Source: Sphingosinicella sp.
GTDB lineage: Bacteria; Pseudomonadota; Alphaproteobacteria; Sphingomonadales; Sphingomonadaceae
NCBI GenBank assembly: GCA_016793845.1
Contig: JAEULI010000087.1
Coordinates: 1 to 38,231, forward strand
Length of the DNA: 38,231 nt
Direction of reading: 5' to 3'
This document shows, piece after piece, positions 1-6,685 of this stretch. The translations under genes and the position numbers were made by a program. The notes beneath the pieces were generated by a model. It searched no databases. It saw nothing but the letters and a program-made list of their open reading frames with translations, and was not told the DNA's origin. How positions within the stretch are numbered: position 1 is the stretch's first letter; each line of letters begins with the position of its first letter.

Positions 1-174
1 CTGGCACGACCGCATCGCCGTACCCTCCACGTGCACCGTGCACGCACCGCACAACCCCAGACCACAACCGAACTTCGTTCCCGTCAACCCCGCCAGGTCA
101 CGCACATACCATAACAAAGGCATCTCAGAAGGACCGTCATAGGTGTGCTTTTTGCCGTTGATAATCAATTGCAT
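1..174 (-). CDS. [2Fe-2S]-binding subunit of a molybdenum hydroxylase (IorA-like), 3' end cut off
   Basis: The visible 58 residues are the N-terminus of a plant-type [2Fe-2S] ferredoxin domain as found in the small subunit of xanthine-oxidase-family hydroxylases such as isoquinoline 1-oxidoreductase. Cys37, Cys42 and Cys45 form the typical C-x4-C-x2-C cluster loop ([12 protein letters not shown]), and Cys57 in MRSC matches the fourth ligand. In this family a second domain with another [2Fe-2S] cluster normally follows, passing electrons from the molybdopterin subunit; that part lies beyond the left edge. ATG at 174 is preceded by GGAGG with good spacing. The gap to the upstream alpha/beta hydrolase is 72 bases, so it may be the last visible gene of that operon or have its own promoter. 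The substrate cannot be told. Confidence 0.85.
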   Translation of the reverse strand, partial: MQLIINGKKHTYDGPSEMPLLWYVRDLAGLTGTKFGCGLGLCGACTVHVEGTAMRSCQ

Positions 175-246
175 AGACTGAACCTCCGCGTTTTCAGTCT
201 AGCGTTTTTTCCTCTCCGGTGCCTACCGCGAAATCGCCGCAGGAGA

Positions 247-1875
247 TCACGGGCGCGGTGCAGACGACGGTTCCCAGACGTCTTCGGTCGTCGCGACAAG
301 CTCTTTCATCGTCGTCCATGCGCGCGCGCCGGGCACATCGTGTGCGCCGCGGATCGCTGCCAAAGCGAAAGCGCGCAGGCGTTCGCGGACGCGCGTCTTT
401 TCCGCCTCGGGCCATGTTTCGAACGGGTGCGGCCCACGCACCACGACAAGCTCCTTAAGCCCCGGCACGCGGTCGTAGGAGGTGATCGTGCCTTCAAGGC
501 TGGCGGCGTAGTCCCAAAGCCCGCGCGCGAAGAAAGCGGCGGGCCATGTCTTCATGCCCGCGAGGATCGCCGAGCCGGGGAAGAACACGATATTGTGCTC
601 AATCTGGCTCCCGCCGATGAACAGGCCGCGATCCTTGCCGAGCCCGCGTTCCTCGTCCTCGGGCGTCGGTGTCGCCGAAACGAAGCCGGGGCCGCTTGTG
701 AATTCCGACATCAGCAGCGCACCTTTGATCGATGGGTCGCGGCGGGGCGGCGTGCAGGTGATCTCGGCGAGATCGTAGCTGCAATCCTTGTCGAAGTTCA
801 TCGTCATCGCCCAGCCGCTCGCCATCGTGCCGCGCGAATTGCCGAGCAGCAGCGTCGGCAGTTCGGCGGTCTTGCCGCGCAGCGCGCGGGCGGCATCGGT
901 GCCCGTGTAGAGCTTGCCCTTCGGCGACAGGGTACGCATCCCTTCGCCCGAGCGGAGGCTGGCGAGCGCCGCCAGCAGATCGCGGCCCTGCTGCAGCGTG
1001 TTGGTGTCGCTGTAGCCGCTCGAAACGCCGACACCGCGCCGGTCGTAGGCAAGTACGTCGAAACCCGCCGCATTGAACATTGCCATCAGCGATCGCCATC
1101 CGGCCTGGCCCGGCGAGCCGGTGCGTGTGTTCGGGAAGGCATTGATCGCGGTTTTCCCGGTTTCGGTATGGATGCTGTAAAGTCGGTCCTCGGGATGATC
1201 GATCGCGGTGAGGCGCGTGCCGCCGCCGCCGCTCATCACGATGAGCGCGCGCACCTTGCGGCTCTTGGCGTCCGGTACGCCGCGGCCCTGCATATACCAG
1301 CCGCGCAGCTTCACCGGCGTGTCGATGCCCTTGTGGATACGCTCGTGCGCTTCGGCGGGGGCGGTGAATTCAACGGTATAGGTCTTCGCCTCGACCGCGG
1401 CGATCGGCTCGCGATAGGGCGCCTGCGCGAAGAAGGCCGGGCGCCGGATCACGGCAAGGTCGAGGTTTGCGCCTTCGCTGATCTTGCCGAGCAGGTGGCG
1501 ATGATGCGGATCGGTGATGCGATGCTCGCGGTTGGGCGGTTTGCGGCCATTTACGACGGGTGAGACCCGCGCCGCACAGACCGGATCAGCCTTGCATTGA
1601 AGCCAGCGTGCACGGAGCGTCTCGTCGGCGAATTCGTCGACGTAGAAATCGCCCTTGTAGTCTACGGGAGGACGGGCACCGACGGTCGTGAAGGGAACGC
1701 AGACCTTCGCGCCCGTCTTCGAGGCGATGAGATAGCCGGGGAGAACCATGTCGCGGTCATAAGCGACATAGGTCTCGCACTCGGGGGACGGGAAGCGCTC
1801 GGCGGCTTCAGCGGGCATGAATCCCGCCATCGGCAGCAGCAGAAGGCCCACTCCGGCATAGATGTTCCACCGCAT
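247..1875 (-). CDS. Exported alpha/beta hydrolase (542 aa)
   Basis: A signal peptide (about residues 1-24, ending AEA-A) points to the periplasm. The central part has the alpha/beta-hydrolase look: strand LIVMSGGGGT near residue 215 as the oxyanion region, VLAYDRRGVGVSSG near 275-287, and the nucleophile elbow GNSRG with Ser347. A C-terminal His in VVVRGPHPFE is a candidate catalytic base. The protein is longer than a minimal hydrolase: about 200 residues precede the core. Substrate is unknown; esterase or peptidase (S33-like) are both possible. I chose ATG at 1875 because it directly precedes the signal peptide and has a GGAGGGGG ribosome site; upstream in-frame ATGs would put about 80 unlike residues in front. 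It lies 71 bases downstream of a TonB receptor gene on the same strand, so it may process what that receptor imports. Confidence 0.8.
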   Translation of the reverse strand: MRWNIYAGVGLLLLPMAGFMPAEAAERFPSPECETYVAYDRDMVLPGYLIASKTGAKVCVPFTTVGARPPVDYKGDFYVDEFADETLRARWLQCKADPVCAARVSPVVNGRKPPNREHRITDPHHRHLLGKISEGANLDLAVIRRPAFFAQAPYREPIAAVEAKTYTVEFTAPAEAHERIHKGIDTPVKLRGWYMQGRGVPDAKSRKVRALIVMSGGGGTRLTAIDHPEDRLYSIHTETGKTAINAFPNTRTGSPGQAGWRSLMAMFNAAGFDVLAYDRRGVGVSSGYSDTNTLQQGRDLLAALASLRSGEGMRTLSPKGKLYTGTDAARALRGKTAELPTLLLGNSRGTMASGWAMTMNFDKDCSYDLAEITCTPPRRDPSIKGALLMSEFTSGPGFVSATPTPEDEERGLGKDRGLFIGGSQIEHNIVFFPGSAILAGMKTWPAAFFARGLWDYAASLEGTITSYDRVPGLKELVVVRGPHPFETWPEAEKTRVRERLRAFALAAIRGAHDVPGARAWTTMKELVATTEDVWEPSSAPRP

Positions 1876-1946
1876 AGTCCACGTCCCCCTCCAGATGATC
1901 GGGGCGACCTTAAGGAACGCAACTGTCAGGAAGCTTGCATGGGTGC

Positions 1947-3974
1947 TCATCCACCGAACGTACGCTGGATCGTGAAGCCCACATAGGGTCCGCTGTTCAG
2001 TTCGCGCCGTTCGATGTGGCGGATCGGAGACAATCCGCGCAGCCCTGTGTAGAGGCTGCGCGTGCGGATCACCGGGCTGTTCGTAAGGTTCTTGGCGAAG
2101 GCCCGCAGCGTCCACGCGGCATCCGGCTTGTATTCGATGAAGGCGTCGACGCGGTCGGGCACGCGGTCGATCTCGACCTCGTCGATCTTGAACGTCGTTT
2201 CCTTCTCGGCGTGCACGTAGTTGATGCCCCAGCGGGTGTGCCAGCGCGCGATATCGTGCGTCAGGCTCACCTTGGCTTCGATCGGCAGGTCTTCCGAAAT
2301 ACGCCGCCGCTCGCCGGTCACCGGATCGGTGACGCGGCTGTGGCGCCAGAGGCCGCTGCCCTGCAGGGTGACGCCCGCCAGCCCCAGCGGATCGAAGGGC
2401 AGGTTGAAATCGAACTGCACTTCCTGGCGACGGCCGCTGCCGATGTTGCCCACGGCGTCGTAAACGCCCTCGTCGGTGAAGACCGGGATGCGGTCGACGA
2501 CGTCGCTGATCGCTTCATGCCGGGCGGTGACCACGACTGAGCCCTTTCCGATGCGGCGCTCCCAGGCGAGTTCGCTACGCCAGAGGCTGTCCGGCTCCAG
2601 ATCCTTGTTGCCCGCGGTGACGGTGCCGCCCGTGAGAGAAGCCGAACTGACGAAGTCGGCGAAATCGAGCTGGCCGACCGAGCGTTCGAAGAGCGCGCGG
2701 ATTTCGTCCTGCGGCGACGGCGCCCAACGCACGAGCAGGCGCGGCTTGATGAACGAGAGCGATTTCCTGAGCGCGCTGTCGCCGCTCTGCGTCAGCGTCG
2801 AGGTTTCGTAGCGGCTGCCTGCCTCCACCGTCAGTGCGCTCGATAGGTGCCACGCCGCCGTGAAGAAGGCCTCCGCGCGCTTTTCCTCGATGCGCACGTT
2901 GGCGGCGGGGAGGGGGATGTCCACGCCGTCCTCTTCGAGCGCACTGTGGCTGTCGAGGATATTGAGCGCGCCTTCGATGCCGCCTTCGAGCGAGACGTTT
3001 CCCGCTTTCCGGCGCAGCACACCGCGCAGGATGGTCTCGCTCGCGTCCGAGTTTTCACGGGTCACGTCGTCGCCGCCCGGCGCGAACGATTTGTCGGTAC
3101 CGTCGATTCCCGTCGTCCGACGCAGCGCGAGCAGTTCGATCTGGCTGCGCGCGCCGACCGCGCGGTCGTAGTGGAAGCCGATTTCCGTCGATTCGGTGTT
3201 CACGCGTTCGGTGCCGGATGCGTCATAGGGCGTCGGGAAGATCACTTCCTCGCCGATGTTCGCGAACATCTTCTTCATCTTGTAAAGGCCGTTCACGCGC
3301 GCCGTGCCGCCCGCCAGCGGCAGTTGATAGCTGCCCAGCATCTCGCGGATGTTGTCGCCTTCGGGCTGGCCGTAAACGCCGAGCCGGACCGGGGTGCCGT
3401 CCTCGGCGTAGCGATTGCGGCTGCCGAAGCCGTGCTCGTCGTCGATGTCGCGATAGATGGCGCCGGAGAGGTCGAGGATATGGCCGCCCGCGACATGGCG
3501 GAGCTCGCCGGCAAGGCGCGGCGCGTCATAGCCGTGTCGGTAATTCGCGTAGGTGCCCTCGATACGCCCGCTCAGCGACTGCGTGTGGCTGCGGACGACA
3601 TTGGCGAGCAGCGTGTAGCCCTGCATGTCGTAACCCGCGCCGCTGCGGATCAGCTCAATGCGTTCCACGCTTCCCGCCGGAATGCGCTTCAGCACGTCTT
3701 CGAGCGTGTCTTCCTTGCTCGTCGGGCGCTGGCCGTCGACGAGGACGTTGCCGCCCGCACCGGAATAGCCGCGCAGCTCGCTGTCGCCTTCTTCGAGACG
3801 GAAGCCCGGCACCAGCTTCACGATGTCGAGCGCGGATACGGGCTGCGCACTTGCGAAGTAGTCGGGCTCGAACGCCGTCACGCTGCTGCCCGCGTCAGCC
3901 GCCACGGCGGCGGTGTGCGTTGAAATCAATAGAACGGCAGCAAGCGTCCAGCGGGAAGGAGAGCACAAAAACAT
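1947..3974 (-). CDS. TonB-dependent outer-membrane receptor, compact (675 aa)
   Basis: The N-terminal signal peptide (about residues 1-26, ending AVAA) is followed by a plug domain with GNVLVDGQRP, KRIPAGSVERIELIRSG and a run of alternating barrel strands ending in FTIQRTFGG. At 675 residues it is short for this family. The plug contains DTLEDVLKRIPAGSVE, a pattern common in proteobacterial receptors of unknown ligand. It would move a ligand across the outer membrane using TonB energy. ATG at 3974 is chosen because it begins the signal peptide and has AAGGGG upstream; that site lies within a perfect inverted repeat (3977-4014). The neighbours are two exported hydrolases and an alpha/beta-barrel protein, so the ligand may be an ester or amide. 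No N-terminal signalling extension is seen. Confidence 0.87.
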   Translation of the reverse strand: MFLCSPSRWTLAAVLLISTHTAAVAADAGSSVTAFEPDYFASAQPVSALDIVKLVPGFRLEEGDSELRGYSGAGGNVLVDGQRPTSKEDTLEDVLKRIPAGSVERIELIRSGAGYDMQGYTLLANVVRSHTQSLSGRIEGTYANYRHGYDAPRLAGELRHVAGGHILDLSGAIYRDIDDEHGFGSRNRYAEDGTPVRLGVYGQPEGDNIREMLGSYQLPLAGGTARVNGLYKMKKMFANIGEEVIFPTPYDASGTERVNTESTEIGFHYDRAVGARSQIELLALRRTTGIDGTDKSFAPGGDDVTRENSDASETILRGVLRRKAGNVSLEGGIEGALNILDSHSALEEDGVDIPLPAANVRIEEKRAEAFFTAAWHLSSALTVEAGSRYETSTLTQSGDSALRKSLSFIKPRLLVRWAPSPQDEIRALFERSVGQLDFADFVSSASLTGGTVTAGNKDLEPDSLWRSELAWERRIGKGSVVVTARHEAISDVVDRIPVFTDEGVYDAVGNIGSGRRQEVQFDFNLPFDPLGLAGVTLQGSGLWRHSRVTDPVTGERRRISEDLPIEAKVSLTHDIARWHTRWGINYVHAEKETTFKIDEVEIDRVPDRVDAFIEYKPDAAWTLRAFAKNLTNSPVIRTRSLYTGLRGLSPIRHIERRELNSGPYVGFTIQRTFGG

Positions 3975-3976
3975 TC

Positions 3977-4014
3977 GCAAAAGCCCCTTGTGATGGTGAC
4001 GGGGGGGCTTTTGC
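3977..4014 (-). promoter_or_regulatory. Perfect 11-bp inverted repeat covering the receptor's ribosome-binding site
   Basis: The arms GCAAAAGCCCC (3977-3987) and GGGGCTTTTGC (4004-4014) pair perfectly with a 16-base spacer. On the minus-strand transcript the second arm contains the AAGGGG Shine-Dalgarno of the receptor gene, whose ATG is two bases further on. A-tract, GC stem and T-tract also resemble a short bidirectional terminator. Either translation control or attenuation is possible; the ligand or factor is unknown. Confidence 0.55.
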
Positions 4015-4040
4015 CGGAACGCACCTGACACGCGTCCGGC
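4013..4040 (-). promoter_or_regulatory. Second leader hairpin, adjoining the first
   Basis: GCCGGA (4013-4018) and CGC (4020-4022) pair with GCG (4032-4034) and TCCGGC (4035-4040), giving a nine-pair stem with one bulged A and a nine-base loop. It shares two bases with the neighbouring repeat, so both cannot be fully formed together. It lies in the 108-base gap between the barrel-protein stop and the receptor start. Confidence 0.4.
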
Positions 4041-4082
4041 AGCAGGCGTCAGGGAAATGTCAGTTGCGAAATGTGGCGTGAA

Positions 4083-4877
4083 TCAACGTCCGGCGAGATC
4101 GTCCGCGATCACGTTTTCGCTCTCGGCACGAATCTGCTGCTTGATCGCGTTGAGCGCAGCCCATTCCGGCTGCTTGCGCAGCGGTTCGCGGACCTTGGCG
4201 ATCGTGGGCTCGCGCTTTCCGAAGGAGTCGATGTCCTTGTATTCGTAGACGAACAGCGCATCCCACGAGGCACCGACGGGATAGCGATTGAGGAAAATCC
4301 GATAGCGCGAAAGAATCCCTTCGCGCATCCAGCCCTGCACCTGCGGGATGACATATCCGTCGACGTATTTCTTGTATTCGGCGAGTTCGCGATACTCGTA
4401 GGGAATCACGTAGAACACGCGGCCGCTGGCACGCGGCGCTGCGGCGCCGTCTTCCCACAGGAGATCGGCGGATACGGTGATCTCCGGTTCGCCGAGCGCG
4501 AGGCCCTTCGCATCGAGCCCGCCGGGCGACGTGCGCTCCAGCGTTTTCCATTCCGCGACGTCGGCATAATCCTTGAACTGGATGATCGCCATCGCGTCCC
4601 AGGTCAGCGTGTCGTTGTACCAGTTGAACAGGAACTGGTAGTCGGCGATCTTGCCCGCTTTTTTCAAGGCTTCGAAACGCTGAGTTCCGGCGCCTTCCAG
4701 ATATTGGCGAAATGCGGGCCGCTTCGCCGCCGTGCTCTTGTAGGTGATCAGCAGGCTTTTCGGGCCGCTTTCCGCGTGCGCGGCGGTCGGCAGGCTGACG
4801 GCGCAAAGCATGAGCATCGCGAACGCAGCAGCAAGGGTGCGGACGGCCTTCAGCGGCCGCGACAGGATCAGGATCAT
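4083..4877 (-). CDS. Exported two-repeat dimeric alpha/beta-barrel-like protein (264 aa)
   Basis: I do not recognise a named family. The signal peptide (about residues 1-36, ending AHA) places it in the periplasm. The mature protein has two similar halves: residues 79-113 (YQFLFNWYNDTLTWDAM, then FKDYADVAEWK) and 191-228 (YRIFLNRYPVGASWDAL, then YKDIDSFGKRE). The shared plan of a strand, W-D-A, a strand, K-D and a helix suggests a ferredoxin-like (NIPSNAP/antibiotic-monooxygenase-like) fold duplicated in one chain. No obvious catalytic motif is visible. ATG at 4877 lies five bases after the stop of the serine hydrolase gene with no clear ribosome site, suggesting translational coupling. It precedes the TonB receptor gene by 108 bases. 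A binding or chaperone role for the imported ligand is only a guess. Confidence 0.75.
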   Translation of the reverse strand: MILILSRPLKAVRTLAAAFAMLMLCAVSLPTAAHAESGPKSLLITYKSTAAKRPAFRQYLEGAGTQRFEALKKAGKIADYQFLFNWYNDTLTWDAMAIIQFKDYADVAEWKTLERTSPGGLDAKGLALGEPEITVSADLLWEDGAAAPRASGRVFYVIPYEYRELAEYKKYVDGYVIPQVQGWMREGILSRYRIFLNRYPVGASWDALFVYEYKDIDSFGKREPTIAKVREPLRKQPEWAALNAIKQQIRAESENVIADDLAGR

Positions 4878-4882
4878 GATGT

Positions 4883-6436
4883 TCAGACCAGCTTTGAGTG
4901 GACGGTGGGAAGCGACAGCGCCGCGGAATTCACGTTGACGCTGCGATCGAAGGTCATCGTGTCGCCATCGAAGCGGCACACGACGGTGTCGCGGAAAGCG
5001 GTTTCCGCGAATTGCCAGATCATCTCGAACGTGTCCGGCGCGGTCCAGCGCCCGCCCGCGACGACGATCATCGAATCCGGCTGATACTGGTGGTGCAGCT
5101 TGTTGCCGGTTACGCTTGTGCTGTCCTCGATCCAGCGGCCGAGACCGACGTCGACGTTGTGTTCGCCGCGGGCATCGCGCATCGTGAAGCGGCAGCGCCC
5201 CTCTTCGAAGGTGAAACCGAGGCTCTCGATGCCCTCGGCATTTTCGCTCGCCCTGAATTGCTTGCCTGAAATGCGCGCCACCACAGGCGAGGTTGTGGCG
5301 GGAAGCGCCGGAAGCAGCGATAACGTGCGCGTGCGCTCCGTAAGCGCAGCATAACCGCTGTTGCTGGGCGGCAGGCTCGCGGCGCCAAAGGCGGCGGGAA
5401 AGTGCTTGTCGACGATCGGGGAGAGCATCTCGCTCTTGCGGATCGCGCCGGTGACGGCGAGCACGGCGTCGTGATCGGGGAATACGATCGACATCTGCGT
5501 GAACAGGCCGACCGCATAGAAGGTCTTGTTGGCGCCGATCCACCACTGATAACTGTATTCGCCCTCCGCCACCTGCGGCTTGCTCACCGCCTCGACCCAT
5601 GCGGGGGAGAGGATCTGCTGCCCGTTCCAGCGGCCCTTCTGCGCGTAAAGCATTCCGAGCTTCAGCGCATCGGCGGTTTTCCAGGTGAGGCCATTGCCGC
5701 CCGGGTTGATGCCGCCGGGGCCGACATCCCAGCTGAGCCCGGTGATGCCGAGCGGCTTGAAGAAGCGCGGCTCCATATAGTCGCGGAGCGTCTGGCCGGT
5801 CAGCTTGGTGACGATCGCGGAGAGCATGAAGCTCGCCGCGCTCGAATAGACGAAGCGCGTGCCCGGCTTGTGAACCACCGGCACCTTGAAGAATTCCGCG
5901 ACCCAGCTCGTCTTGATCTGCCGCCATACGGAGCCGGAGATTTCCTCGGCGTGCCCGGTGCGCATCGTCAGCAGGTCGCGCACGGTCATCGCGGCGAGGT
6001 TTTCGCTCACGATCGGCGGAAGCTCGTCCGGGAAGAAGGAAATCACCTTGTCATCGATGCCGAAGAGGCCCTCGTCCATCGCGATGGCGACGCCCGAGAC
6101 GGCGACGCTTTTCGTAAGCGAGTGCATCATGTGCGGCCGGTCGGCGCGGTAGGGCGCCCACCAGCCTTCGCTGATCACGTCGCCGCCGCGCGACAGCATG
6201 AAGCTGTGCAGCTCCAGCCCGGCGCCGCGCACCTCGTCAAGGAAGGCAAGGATTGCCTGCGGATCGACGCCGTGCGCTTCGGGGCGGGCGCGGGGCAGGC
6301 CATCGACGGGGGACGTCAGCCCCTCTGAAACCCGTGCGCACGCGGCAAGGCCCGGCAGCACGAACAGCCCGGCGCCGCCAAGTGTCAATCCGGTGAAGCG
6401 GCGCCGTGAAAGGCTGAAGGTTTCCGCTGTTTTCAA
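4883..6436 (-). CDS. Tat-exported lipoprotein serine hydrolase, beta-lactamase/S12 fold (517 aa)
   Basis: Serine hydrolase of the class C beta-lactamase / D-Ala-D-Ala peptidase / esterase fold. The catalytic tetrad S-L-T-K is at residues 106-109 (HSLTKS) and the second motif is Y197-S-S, where this fold usually has Y-x-N. Residues 10-13 (SRRRF) followed by a hydrophobic stretch indicate Tat export, and LAAC with Cys33 is a good lipobox. The hydrolase domain ends near residue 390 and about 120 further residues form a beta-rich C-terminal domain. I chose TTG at 6436 because GGGGAG lies six bases upstream and it starts just before the Tat signal; no ATG fits. It is the first gene of the minus-strand unit. 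Substrate is unknown: an ester, a D-amino-acid amide or a peptide are all possible. Confidence 0.85.
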   Translation of the reverse strand: MKTAETFSLSRRRFTGLTLGGAGLFVLPGLAACARVSEGLTSPVDGLPRARPEAHGVDPQAILAFLDEVRGAGLELHSFMLSRGGDVISEGWWAPYRADRPHMMHSLTKSVAVSGVAIAMDEGLFGIDDKVISFFPDELPPIVSENLAAMTVRDLLTMRTGHAEEISGSVWRQIKTSWVAEFFKVPVVHKPGTRFVYSSAASFMLSAIVTKLTGQTLRDYMEPRFFKPLGITGLSWDVGPGGINPGGNGLTWKTADALKLGMLYAQKGRWNGQQILSPAWVEAVSKPQVAEGEYSYQWWIGANKTFYAVGLFTQMSIVFPDHDAVLAVTGAIRKSEMLSPIVDKHFPAAFGAASLPPSNSGYAALTERTRTLSLLPALPATTSPVVARISGKQFRASENAEGIESLGFTFEEGRCRFTMRDARGEHNVDVGLGRWIEDSTSVTGNKLHHQYQPDSMIVVAGGRWTAPDTFEMIWQFAETAFRDTVVCRFDGDTMTFDRSVNVNSAALSLPTVHSKLV

Positions 6437-6473
6437 TGTTGTCTCCCCGCGGCACGCGATGCCGTCCTCGAAT

Positions 6474-6502
6474 ATTAGACTAGGAAGCCTGTCTGTCGCC
6501 AA
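6474..6502 (-). promoter_or_regulatory. Candidate sigma-70 promoter for the minus-strand unit
   Basis: On the minus strand TTGGCG (6497-6502) and TCTAAT (6474-6479) are separated by 17 bases. They lie about 40 bases upstream of the TTG start of the serine hydrolase gene. Confidence 0.4.
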
Positions 6503-6570
6503 GCTGTCGTCCCGGCGACACAGGCGAGACAGGTTTGTGACAGCTACGCGGACTATCGTCAGCCTGTCAC
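6488..6570. repeat. Cluster of six CTGTC/GACAG elements with nested inverted repeats
   Basis: CTGTC occurs at 6489, 6493, 6504 and 6564, and its complement GACAG at 6528 and 6539. CCTGTCTGTCGCC (6488-6500) faces GGCGACACAGG (6514-6524), and GTGACAG (6537-6543) faces CTGTCAC (6564-6570). The cluster is in the 249-base divergent region between the serine hydrolase and the siderophore-type receptor and overlaps the minus-strand -35 hexamer, so it is a candidate binding area for a shared regulator. I see no gene in the rest of this gap. Confidence 0.45.
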
Positions 6571-6685
6571 CGGTGGCCGTGCCTTGCGGCCCGCCGGGAA
6601 ACGAGTCGTGGCGTGCCGATCGTGCGCGTCCGAACATGGGGAAACTGCCGCTCTCCTTCGGGCGGAGATAAAAGGGGTGCAAGGA

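Noticed and set aside
145-1563. Long plus-strand frame opposite the exported alpha/beta hydrolase
   Set aside because: Arg/Ala/His-rich text with no domain; a mirror of the real minus-strand gene, which has a signal peptide and GNSRG.
2847-3923. 358-codon plus-strand frame opposite the compact TonB receptor
   Set aside because: Low-complexity Ala/Arg/Val-rich translation; the minus strand gives clear plug and barrel text.
4878-5927. Upstream extension of the two-repeat protein into the serine hydrolase gene
   Set aside because: The added 350 codons are the out-of-frame shadow of the hydrolase; the signal peptide starts at 4877.
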